Below are positions 1-7,695 of a stretch of 64,000 nucleotides of DNA, piece by piece; the stretch's first letter is position 1, and each line of letters opens with the position of its first letter. The position numbers and the translations under genes were made by a program. The notes under the pieces were generated by a model. The model made no database searches and was not told the DNA's origin. It was given only the letters and a program-made list of their open reading frames with translations. Source of the stretch: Bog-756 sp963727075 (lineage in GTDB: Bacteria; Actinomycetota; Acidimicrobiia; Acidimicrobiales; RAAP-2); NCBI GenBank assembly GCA_963727075.1, contig CAVSET010000006.1, positions 1,488,001-1,552,000 on the forward strand. The letters are read 5' to 3'.

Positions 1-1722
1 TGCTCCTCTACCCGCTCGGGAAACGGTGTCGGGTTCGAGCACGTCCCCCTGGCCGTGATCGTGGTCGGATGCATGTTCGCCACCATGGGCATGGGGGTGT
101 TGCGATTCCATTCGAGGCTCTTCGCCTGGCAGCGCGGTGCGCGCCGGGTTGGACTCCGGGTCGCGGTGGTGGGCAGTCGGGATGCCGGGGCGGCCGCCAT
201 CCGGGAGATGCTGCGCAGCCCCGGAGCAGGACTCGTGCCCGTGGCCGTCTTCGACGACGACCCACGGGCCCACGGACTGTCCATGGTCGGGGTCCCCGTG
301 GTCGGCTCTATCGGCGACATCCCGAACGCGGCCAGCCGGTACACGCTCCAGCAGGTCCTGCTGACGATTCCCAACCCACCCCGGGAGACGGTCGAGAAGG
401 TCCTGCTGGCCTGCGAAGAGGCCGGGCTCACCATGAAGGTTCTTCCCGGCGTCAGCCATATCGTCGAGGGCACGGTGCCGGTGACGTCGTTGCGCCAGGT
501 GCGTGAGCCTCGGATCGAGGACCTGCTGGGCCGCGATCCGATACCGATCGACCTCGCCACCGTCAGGCGCACCCTCGAGGGGAGGCGTGTGCTCGTCACC
601 GGAGCGGGCGGTTCCATCGGTTCGGAGATCTGCCGCCAAGTGGCCGAGTTGAACCCGTCGGTCCTCGTCCTCCTGGATCATGACGAGACCCACCTCCACG
701 ACACAGTGGCCACCATCCCGGCTCCAGTCGAGCAGGCACTGGTCGACGTCACCAACCGCTCGGCGGTGATCGAGGTCTTCAAGCGATTCCAGCCGGAGGT
801 CGTCTTCCACGCGGCCGGGCACAAGCACGTTCCCGTGCTCGAGGAGCATCCGGTGGAAGCCGCTGCCACCAACGTGTTCGGAACGCTCAACGTGGTATCC
901 GCGGCCACGAGCGTCGGCACCCAGCGGTTCGTCCAGATCTCGACGGACAAGGCCGTGCGGCCCTCGAGCGTCATGGGGGCGACCAAGCGGCTGGCCGAGC
1001 AGATCGTGCTGTCACACGCACCGCTCGGTGCTTCCTACTGCACCGTTCGTTTCGGAAACGTCCTCGGCAGCCGGGGCAGCGTCATCCCGACCTTCGCCCG
1101 ACAGATCGCCAACGGCGGGCCGGTCACTGTCACCGACGCCAGGATGACCCGATTCTTCATGAGCGTCGAGGAGGCGGTCCAGCTGGTACTGGAATCGTCG
1201 GTGCTGTCAGACGGCGGTGGTGAGGTCTTCATGCTCGAAATGGGAGAGCCGGTCCGCATCCTCGACTTGGCCGAGCGGATGATCCGGCTCTCCGGCTACC
1301 AAGTCGGCGTGGACATCTCCATCGACATCGTCGGGGCCCGGCCCGGTGAGAAGTTGGATGAGGAGCTCCGTACACCCGAGGAAGAGGTCCTCACCACCTA
1401 CCATCCCTACATCAACCAGCTGATCCCGATCACCCCCTCGCCGGAGCAATTCGCCGCCGATCTCGAGCGGCTGCGCCAGGCCACTTCGCAGCGGGATGCC
1501 GGGTCGGTGAGAAGGCTGTTGTTCGCCATCGGGACATCGGGCTCCTCGGCGTTGCCCCAACACGCCAATGTGCCATCCGATGGTGAGGTGCCCCCGGTCG
1601 ATCCGGAGCATGCGCCGACGGCCGATGCCGGCTCCCATGGGAATGGCAACGGCAAGGTCGCCTTGGAGGAGCCGACGGCGAAGGATTCTCCCGCAGCCAG
1701 CTCCGAGCAAGTCCTGGCGTGA
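1..1722 (+). CDS. FlaA1/WbpM-type nucleotide-sugar 4,6-dehydratase, 5' end cut by window
   Basis: The reading frame is open from base 1, so the start and probably the N-terminal membrane segments lie outside the window. Counting from the GTG at 55, a first nucleotide-binding fold follows VVGSRDAG (about 38-45). The catalytic Rossmann domain starts with GAGGSIGS (183-190), and SVMGATK (305-311) occupies the active-site position. Met in place of the usual SDR Tyr is known for the large FlaA1/WbpM/CapD family, which converts UDP-GlcNAc-type sugars to 4-keto-6-deoxy sugars for capsule, O-antigen or exopolysaccharide. The C-terminal tail of about 60 residues is Pro/Ala/Gly rich and probably disordered. 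The gene is followed after 22 bp by a UDP-sugar dehydrogenase, which supports a polysaccharide operon. The exact substrate is not readable. Confidence 0.9.
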   Translation, partial: CSSTRSGNGVGFEHVPLAVIVVGCMFATMGMGVLRFHSRLFAWQRGARRVGLRVAVVGSRDAGAAAIREMLRSPGAGLVPVAVFDDDPRAHGLSMVGVPVVGSIGDIPNAASRYTLQQVLLTIPNPPRETVEKVLLACEEAGLTMKVLPGVSHIVEGTVPVTSLRQVREPRIEDLLGRDPIPIDLATVRRTLEGRRVLVTGAGGSIGSEICRQVAELNPSVLVLLDHDETHLHDTVATIPAPVEQALVDVTNRSAVIEVFKRFQPEVVFHAAGHKHVPVLEEHPVEAAATNVFGTLNVVSAATSVGTQRFVQISTDKAVRPSSVMGATKRLAEQIVLSHAPLGASYCTVRFGNVLGSRGSVIPTFARQIANGGPVTVTDARMTRFFMSVEEAVQLVLESSVLSDGGGEVFMLEMGEPVRILDLAERMIRLSGYQVGVDISIDIVGARPGEKLDEELRTPEEEVLTTYHPYINQLIPITPSPEQFAADLERLRQATSQRDAGSVRRLLFAIGTSGSSALPQHANVPSDGEVPPVDPEHAPTADAGSHGNGNGKVALEEPTAKDSPAASSEQVLA

Positions 1723-1744
1723 GCCTGCTGCCGGCCGTCACCAC

Positions 1745-3013
1745 GTGAGCTCAAACGACGGGCCTGTCCGGCTCGTCGTCGTCGGTCAGGGCTATGTCGG
1801 CCTGCCGCTCGCTCTGCGAGGTGTGGAGGTCGGGTTCGATGTCGTGGGGTTCGATGTCGATTCCGAGCGCGTCAAGCGGTTAGCAGCCGGCGACTCCTAT
1901 GTAGGGGACGTTTCCGATGACCGCCTCCTCACCGCCCTGGGATCCGGCCGCTATCAGGCCACCGACGATCCGGACCGCATGGCGGGATTCGACGTGGCCG
2001 TCATCGACGTACCCACTCCGTTGCACGACGGGGTCCCCAACCTCTCCTACGTCGAGCACGCAGCTGCCCTGGTGGCCCGCCACCTCCGTCCCGGCAACAC
2101 CGTCGTCCTCGAGTCGACCAGCTACCCGGGAACCACCGAGGAACTGGTCGCCCCCCTCCTCGAGAGGGGCTCGGGACTGGTGGGCGGCCGTGACTTCCAC
2201 CTCGGCTACAGCCCCGAGCGAATCGACCCGGGCAACCGCGACTGGCGGCTCGATAACACGCCGAAAGTGGTGTCAGGCGTCAATGCGGCTTCGTTGGAAG
2301 CCGTTCGAGCGTTCTACGGCCAGCTCGTCGAGCAGACGGTGTCGGTTTCGGGCACCCGCGAAGCCGAGCTGACCAAGCTCCTCGAGAACACCTTTCGGCA
2401 CGTCAACATTGCGCTCGTCAACGAGCTGGCGATGTTCGCGTCGGAGCTCGACATCGACGTGTGGGAGGCCATCGACGCGGCAACGACCAAGCCCTTCGGC
2501 TATCTGCGCTTCACCCCGGGACCTGGTGTCGGTGGTCACTGCCTGCCCATCGACCCGAGCTACCTCTCGTGGAAGGTGAGGCGGAGCCTCGGCCAGCCGT
2601 TCCGCTTCGTCGAGCTGGCCAACGACGTCAACGACCACATGCCCGACTACGTCGTGCGCCGGCTGGCGCTGGCCTTCAATCGCATGGGGCGTCCCGTCAA
2701 CGGCTCGCGGGTCCTGCTGCTCGGCCTGGCTTACAAGCGGAACACCGGCGATCCCCGTGAGTCCCCCGGCACCACCATCGCCCAGTCGCTGACCGCCCTG
2801 GGCGCCGAGGTGCGCGTGGCGGATCCTCACATCGTGGGCGAGCTCATGCCCTATCCGTTGGTCGAGCTGAATGCCGAAGAGGTCGGAGCGGCAGACGCCA
2901 CCGTTATCATCACGGATCACGACGTCTTCGACTACGACCTGGTCCTGGCCCACGCGTCGTATGTGTTCGATTGCCGGAACCGTCTGGATGGGCCGACGAT
3001 CGAACGGCTGTAG
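1745..3013 (+). CDS. UDP-glucose/GDP-mannose dehydrogenase family protein (UDP-HexNAc 6-dehydrogenase-like)
   Basis: This cytosolic enzyme would oxidise the C6 hydroxyl of a UDP-sugar to a uronic acid in two NAD-dependent steps. The N-terminal Rossmann motif is VVGQGYVGLP (12-21). The catalytic cysteine is C266 in GVGGHCLPIDP, and the C-terminal UDP-binding domain contains GLAYKRNTGDPRESP. I chose the GTG at 1745 because VRLVVVGQGYVG begins the family fold soon after it; an upstream in-frame ATG at 1568 lies inside the previous gene. The protein is 422 residues, normal for the WbpA/WecC-like branch, which is the closest match by feel (HexNAc substrates). It is the second gene of a tight run with the dehydratase and the epimerase. 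Confidence 0.9.
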   Translation: MSSNDGPVRLVVVGQGYVGLPLALRGVEVGFDVVGFDVDSERVKRLAAGDSYVGDVSDDRLLTALGSGRYQATDDPDRMAGFDVAVIDVPTPLHDGVPNLSYVEHAAALVARHLRPGNTVVLESTSYPGTTEELVAPLLERGSGLVGGRDFHLGYSPERIDPGNRDWRLDNTPKVVSGVNAASLEAVRAFYGQLVEQTVSVSGTREAELTKLLENTFRHVNIALVNELAMFASELDIDVWEAIDAATTKPFGYLRFTPGPGVGGHCLPIDPSYLSWKVRRSLGQPFRFVELANDVNDHMPDYVVRRLALAFNRMGRPVNGSRVLLLGLAYKRNTGDPRESPGTTIAQSLTALGAEVRVADPHIVGELMPYPLVELNAEEVGAADATVIITDHDVFDYDLVLAHASYVFDCRNRLDGPTIERL

Positions 3014-3060
3014 GGTTCGGCGGTGACTGGCCTCCTGACGCCGCCCGAGCGGGCCCGACC

Positions 3061-3996
3061 GTGAAGGTGGTCGTGACCGGCGGGGCGGGCTTCATCGGTG
3101 CGAACCTGTGTCGGGCGCTCGCGGCCGACACCACCGTTGACGAGGTCGTGGCGCTGGACGACCTCTCCACCGGATCTCGCCACAACCTGGCATCCGTCGA
3201 TCGGGTGACGCTGGTCGAGGGATCGATACTCGACCGAGCGTTGCTCGACCGGACCTTCGAGGACGTGGACGCGGTCGTCCACCTGGCCGCCCGCCCATCG
3301 GTTCCCCGATCGTTGGCCGATCCGATAGCCAGCCACCTTGCCAATGCCACCGGCACCATGGAGGTGCTCGAGGCCGCCCGTCGGGGCACGCGTCCCCTGG
3401 TCATCGCAGCATCTTCGTCCTCTGTCTATGGCGCCAACCCGGCCTTGCCGAAGCGGGAGGACATGGCAACGATGCCGGTCAGCCCGTACGCCGCCAGCAA
3501 GCTGGCGGCCGAGTCCGCCACACTGGCCTACGGTCGGTCGTTCGGCCTTCCGGTTCTGGCGTTCCGCTTCTTCAACGTCTTCGGTCCGCTGCAGACCACC
3601 GACCATGCGTACGCCGCGGTTGTGCCCACCTTCGTCGCCTGTGCGTTGCGTGGGGATCCCCTTCCGGTACACGGCGACGGTCGGCAAACCCGCGATTTCA
3701 CGTACGTGGGCAGTGTGGTCGCGGTGTTGCGCGAGGCCGTCCGCCGCCGGGTGAGCGACCCCGATCCGGTGAATCTGGCTTTCGGCACCAGGATCTCGCT
3801 CCTCGATCTCATCGACCTGCTCGAGAAGGTGGTGGGCAAGCCTCTCCACCGCCTCCATACCGAGTCGAGGGCAGGTGACGTGCGCGACTCGCAGGCCGAT
3901 CAGACCCGCGTCAGGCGCCTGTTCCCCGACATCGAGCCGGTGACACTCGAGGAGGGCCTGCGGGCCACGGTGACCTGGTTCGAGGGCATCCTCTGA
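3061..3996 (+). CDS. NAD-dependent epimerase/dehydratase (GalE/WbpP-like SDR)
   Basis: This is an extended SDR that probably epimerises or dehydrates a nucleotide sugar. GGAGFIG (7-13) binds NAD, and the catalytic pair is Y143 and K147 in SPYAASK. AFRFFNVFGP and the later HGDGRQTRDFTYV motif are typical of UDP-glucose or UDP-HexNAc 4-epimerases. The GTG at 3061 puts the Rossmann strand at residue 2, so it is preferred to a start about 90 bp upstream that would overlap the dehydrogenase. The gene is 47 bp downstream of the UDP-sugar dehydrogenase and ends the operon-like run. The length of 311 residues is normal. The substrate cannot be assigned. Confidence 0.88.
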   Translation: MKVVVTGGAGFIGANLCRALAADTTVDEVVALDDLSTGSRHNLASVDRVTLVEGSILDRALLDRTFEDVDAVVHLAARPSVPRSLADPIASHLANATGTMEVLEAARRGTRPLVIAASSSSVYGANPALPKREDMATMPVSPYAASKLAAESATLAYGRSFGLPVLAFRFFNVFGPLQTTDHAYAAVVPTFVACALRGDPLPVHGDGRQTRDFTYVGSVVAVLREAVRRRVSDPDPVNLAFGTRISLLDLIDLLEKVVGKPLHRLHTESRAGDVRDSQADQTRVRRLFPDIEPVTLEEGLRATVTWFEGIL

Positions 3997-4125
3997 GTCG
4001 CTCGTCGTCGCTCGTCATCGGGCACCCCCGTATCGACACCGGACGGCGGAGGCCCGGCCGACGGAGCGGGACTGGACGAGGCTCTCGACCGGCTGGCGTG
4101 CTCATCAAAACTGACGAGAACGTGC

Positions 4126-4154
4126 TTTCCGAGATCATCCGGTACGACTACAAT
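4126..4154 (+). promoter_or_regulatory. Candidate sigma70-type promoter for the LuxR-family gene
   Basis: TACAAT at 4149-4154 matches the -10 consensus at five of six positions. TTTCCG at 4126-4131 is a weak -35 with a 17-base spacer. Transcription would begin near 4161. That argues against translation from the ATG at 4098 and for the ATG at 4224, which has GGGCAGGGG just upstream. The call rests on motif match only. Confidence 0.42.
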
Positions 4155-4223
4155 CGAGGTCAGAGGGGCCGTGTGAAGGTGCCCGGCCGATGGGAGCGGG
4201 TCGTGCAGAGGGGGCAGGGGAAG

Positions 4224-5540
4224 ATGGCGAGCAAGGTGCCGGTGGGCCGCAGGGACTCTGGTGGGCAGCACGTTCAGATGGGTCGGACGGTGGCGCTCGT
4301 CGATCTTCGGCATCACCCGAGAACCACGCCGGGTGCGAGGACCAACGGTTCGGCAACTGCGTTCGATCTGGCCCTTCAGAGGATCGAGCAGGCCGTGCGG
4401 AGCAATGACCGCGTGTGCCCGTTCGGGATCTCCCGGGTGGCCATCGCCTTTGGTCCGGACGCAGACGCGGTAGCGCCGAAGGTGCTGGGCCAGCGATTGG
4501 CACGTGCGGTCCGCCTGAGTACGGCATCAGAGGACGAGGCTGAGGGACAACTGCAGGGAGGGGTCAGCGAGATGGATGACACCTCCCTCCGCCCGCTCGC
4601 CTTCGGTCCCTCCGCGGCCACCGTCACCGTGGACAGGATGGCGGACAGAGCGCCGTCCTCGAACGGCACCGAAGACGACTCCACCGTCGCCAGTCGAACC
4701 TCAGACACGCCCCGACCGAACCTGTGGTTGCGAACAGTCGTTCGCTGCGCCGCGGGTGGCTTTGCCAAGTACGGAACCCGTCGCGGCGATGAGCTCGTCC
4801 CTGGCGACAGAGGAACCATTCTGGTAGTCAGCCCCAGCCGCACATCAGGGGGTGCCCCAGGCTTGTCCGCCATGGCTGCCTCCGCCATTGTCGAACGTCT
4901 GGGGTTCGACGGGAGCGCTGTCTCACTCTCGTGCGAAGACGAACTCGTTCTCGACGTCCGCGGGGCGGCCGTCGACCTTGTCGTCCTGGTGGTCGAGGGT
5001 GAGCGAGAATCGGCGAGTGATCTTGCCACTTGGACATCGAGCACCTGGCACATACCTTCACAACTGGCGGCAAGGTACTACTCGAGGGGGATCGGGGTCC
5101 TCGCCGTAGGAGCCGGAGGTGGGGCCGGGGCGCTGGCGGGTTGTGTCGCCCAAGGCGCCACGGTCGTCCTGGACCTCGACGAGATGCAAGCCGAGCTCAG
5201 TCATCTTCGTGACGTCCCGGGAGCGGACGAATCGTGGGTCCCACCGGGTGGAGGTGGTCGCATTCCCCCACCGATGGAGGCTCTCCTGCTGTTGACGGCC
5301 AGCGAGCGCCGAGTCCTGTTCTACCTGACCACCGGGCAATCGGCTCAGCACATCGCCGATGACCTGGTCGTATCGGTGACCACCGTACGATCCCACATCC
5401 GCTCGATCCTGCGAAAGCTGGGGGTGCGGTCGCAGCTCGCCGCGGTAGCCATTGCCAACAGCCAGGACTTCGGGCGCCACCACCCGGGAGGGACGGCGTC
5501 AGAGGCTCAGCGAGAGTTCGAGACCCCGGGCGTGGCCTAG
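4224..5540 (+). CDS. LuxR-family regulator with degenerate GGDEF-like N-terminal segment
   Basis: Residues about 354-412 form a LuxR/GerE helix-turn-helix: LLTASERRVLFYLTTGQS, then IADDLVVSVTTVRSHIRSIL and KLGVRSQLAAV. Near the N-terminus, DRVCPFGISRVAIAFG (62-77) sits where a GGDEF domain would have D.v.R.GGDEF.v.l, followed by a helix like the GGDEF C-terminus. The signature itself is lost, so no cyclase activity is expected. The middle 250 residues are not recognised and contain no receiver aspartate pattern. I chose the ATG at 4224 for its purine-rich ribosome site and the candidate promoter upstream; an in-frame ATG at 4098 is the alternative. Its position after three polysaccharide genes suggests it may regulate them (inference). 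Confidence 0.75.
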   Translation: MASKVPVGRRDSGGQHVQMGRTVALVDLRHHPRTTPGARTNGSATAFDLALQRIEQAVRSNDRVCPFGISRVAIAFGPDADAVAPKVLGQRLARAVRLSTASEDEAEGQLQGGVSEMDDTSLRPLAFGPSAATVTVDRMADRAPSSNGTEDDSTVASRTSDTPRPNLWLRTVVRCAAGGFAKYGTRRGDELVPGDRGTILVVSPSRTSGGAPGLSAMAASAIVERLGFDGSAVSLSCEDELVLDVRGAAVDLVVLVVEGERESASDLATWTSSTWHIPSQLAARYYSRGIGVLAVGAGGGAGALAGCVAQGATVVLDLDEMQAELSHLRDVPGADESWVPPGGGGRIPPPMEALLLLTASERRVLFYLTTGQSAQHIADDLVVSVTTVRSHIRSILRKLGVRSQLAAVAIANSQDFGRHHPGGTASEAQREFETPGVA

Positions 5541-5618
5541 TAGCGGAGTAGTGAACTCAATGTGGGAGGAATCCACGATCGAATCGACGCGATTCGAGTT
5601 CAACCCCGTGGGCGGGAT

Positions 5619-5972
5619 TCAGGTCGGCTGTCCCGAGCGGTTTGTCAGGCCGAGCTCGTAGCAAGTCGCGGCGAGCCGTCGGGCTATGGACCTCTCAAGA
5701 TTGGCGTTCTGGGCCGCAATGGCCGCTTCCATGGCGTGCGCCTCATTGCGGAGTGCATGATTCGAAGAGAGCCCAACCTCACCCATAAGGCTCTTCAACT
5801 CCGCGCTCGAGGTGGTCGAGCCATGGAGGATGATCTTGTCGCTGACGTCATGGCACGCGGTGATGTCCGCCGTCGTCACCGAAGGTTTGGGTGCCGCCTG
5901 ATTGTCGGCGCACCCGCCAGCAAGTAAGGCGATGAGGGAACCGAGCGCTGCCAACTTGGTCAGTTTCCGCAT
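5619..5972 (-). CDS. Small secreted lipoprotein, function unknown
   Basis: The protein has 117 residues. It starts MRKLTKLAAL, has a hydrophobic stretch and reaches a lipobox-like LLAGGC with the modified cysteine at position 21. The mature part is a mixed helical, Ala/Ser-rich domain with two further cysteines (TACHD and AATCYELG), which could form a disulfide outside the cell. The ATG at 5972 is preferred to a TTG at 5999 because it gives a compact signal peptide. It is transcribed toward the LuxR gene (convergent). I do not recognise the family. Confidence 0.65.
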   Translation of the reverse strand: MRKLTKLAALGSLIALLAGGCADNQAAPKPSVTTADITACHDVSDKIILHGSTTSSAELKSLMGEVGLSSNHALRNEAHAMEAAIAAQNANLERSIARRLAATCYELGLTNRSGQPT

Positions 5973-6038
5973 GCCATTCACGTTAGCAAATGAGGGCAAG
6001 CTGCTGCTGGAGGACCGCCAGCCGAAACGTCGCAGATC

Positions 6039-6872
6039 TCATTCGGCCACCGGAACCGCATCGATTCCGCTGATCCCCCCCGCTCGGAGTCGACGAAGCA
6101 GTTCATACTCGGGATCCAACCTCGATCGGAGTCGCTCCATCTGCTCGTCGGACAGGGAGGACCGGCATTCCGTCACTCGAGCCCGCTGGACTTCGAGCGG
6201 CAGTTCCAGACGTCGCCCCAATCGGGCCAGGCCCTCGCCAAAGCCCTCGGTGAACAGGACACTCGAACATGCGGCGATTCGATCGGTCGCCTCAGACACA
6301 TCGAAGCGTTCGGAGAACATCGCCAGCTGGTTCAACAGGTCCCAGGCCGGGACCCGATCCAGGAAGGCGTCGAATCCGTCCGCGGCCATGCGTCGCTGGC
6401 GATCCGAGACCCGGCCCGGCAAGGTCGGCTGGTCACCGGCCACCAGATAGTCGAAGTAGGAGTGAACTCGCGCCACGGGATCCCTGAGGATGGTCACCGT
6501 GAACGTCTTCGACGGTAGCGGTTGACGGGCCGCGGCGCGGTGCGATCGTGCAAAGAAATAGGCACCCTCGGCGATGAGCCTCCGATGGTTGGAAACATAG
6601 CTGTACCCTCCACTGATCGTTCGAGGCAAGCGCGACGCGGTGATCCGGCGCCACACATCGATCGGGTCCTCACCGCCCAGGGCCATGAAGCTCCAGTAGA
6701 GACTGGTCCCGGCCGTCTTGCGAAGGTGGTGGCAGTAGATCCTCTGGCTTCCATCAGGTAGCTCGAATGACCTGGCCAGTTGACGATAGGAAGGGTCCGT
6801 GCGAATCTCCCACCGGTCACGGAGGTCTCTCTTCATCCGTCGTAGATGCAACTGGACTCGCCGTGTACTCAT
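6039..6872 (-). CDS. PAPS-dependent sulfotransferase family protein
   Basis: The protein has 277 residues. CHHLRKTAGTSLYWSF (48-62) is the 5'-phosphosulfate-binding loop and FTVTILRDPVARVHSYF (124-140) the 3'-phosphate-binding segment, the two hallmarks of the carbohydrate sulfotransferase fold. It would transfer sulfate from PAPS to an acceptor, probably a sugar. I chose the ATG at 6872: GGAGTGA lies about 11 bases upstream and overlaps the stop of the preceding methyltransferase, so the two are probably translationally coupled. Longer starts would run into that gene. With nucleotide-sugar genes on one side and an FkbH-like gene on the other, a sulfated cell-surface glycan is a reasonable inference; the acceptor is unknown. 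Confidence 0.8.
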   Translation of the reverse strand: MSTRRVQLHLRRMKRDLRDRWEIRTDPSYRQLARSFELPDGSQRIYCHHLRKTAGTSLYWSFMALGGEDPIDVWRRITASRLPRTISGGYSYVSNHRRLIAEGAYFFARSHRAAARQPLPSKTFTVTILRDPVARVHSYFDYLVAGDQPTLPGRVSDRQRRMAADGFDAFLDRVPAWDLLNQLAMFSERFDVSEATDRIAACSSVLFTEGFGEGLARLGRRLELPLEVQRARVTECRSSLSDEQMERLRSRLDPEYELLRRLRAGGISGIDAVPVAE

Positions 6873-6883
6873 CGGTTGTCGAT

Positions 6884-7622
6884 TCACTCCCGACGGTCCG
6901 TTGACGAGCTCGCCGGCGCCCAGAGCTGCCTCAGCTTGCGTTTGAGGCTCACCGGCACAACGCTCTTCACCCGCCTCCACAGAGTCGGCCTCGGGACCGG
7001 GAAGAACGGCTGGTTCAGCTCACCTTCTACCAAAGGGCCTTCGGACAGACGACGATAGGCCATCCATTTCCCCGTTGCCACCAGCTTCTGCCAGCGATCG
7101 TCGCGCTCGACAAACGATTCGATGAGTGACCTGACTTGAGGGAGCTGGATGTCGTCGAACACCACGATGCCTCCTCGACGGAGTAGCCCCGCTCCGTAGA
7201 ACCAATCAATGATCGGCATGGGAAATCCGTGACATCCATCGATGAACACGAGGTCGAACTCCTCCGAGCCCGCCAATTTGAGGTAGGGCCACTTCCGACG
7301 GCCGGAGGTCGAATCGAAGTGACTCTGTTCCGATCCCCATCGCCGCGCAGTACTGGATGATCGCGTCTGCCTCGTTCTCAAATGGGACGACAGCCAGATG
7401 ATCACACCCCCAGGCCGCAAAGAGCACGGTCGACATCCCGCCGCCGGTTTCCAGCGTGCGCGAACCGGGTCGAACTTGATCGGCCATGAACTGGTAGCAC
7501 GTCATTTCCGTGCTCCAGACGGCACCATTGATTGCCTCCGGGTGGACCACTGGAGGGGATTCGGCCACTCGCTCCACCCATGCCTGGCGCTCGACAACCT
7601 GCCTGTCCAACGGCACACGCAC
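6884..7622 (-). CDS. Class I SAM-dependent methyltransferase, split by a frameshift near 7275
   Basis: Two overlapping frames make one protein. The first half (from GTG 7622) has the SAM-binding motif SRTLETGGGMSTVLFA, then an acidic strand end. The second half, in another frame, continues with EEFDLVFIDGCHGFP, the post-II motif of the Methyltransf_24-like group, then LLRRGGIVVFDDIQLP. The shift lies somewhere between 7265 and 7320, and the joined protein is about 245 residues. It stops 11 bp before the sulfotransferase start, so the pair forms a small operon. It probably O-methylates a sugar or other small acceptor for the neighbouring glycan system (inference). An indel error is more likely than a dead gene, given the same problem throughout the window. 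Confidence 0.68.
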
Positions 7623-7695
7623 AAGGTATCAGTTGTCGATTCCAACACCTGGCTGCGGCTGCGAGCTGAGCTGATCGGGCCGATACCATGAGGAG

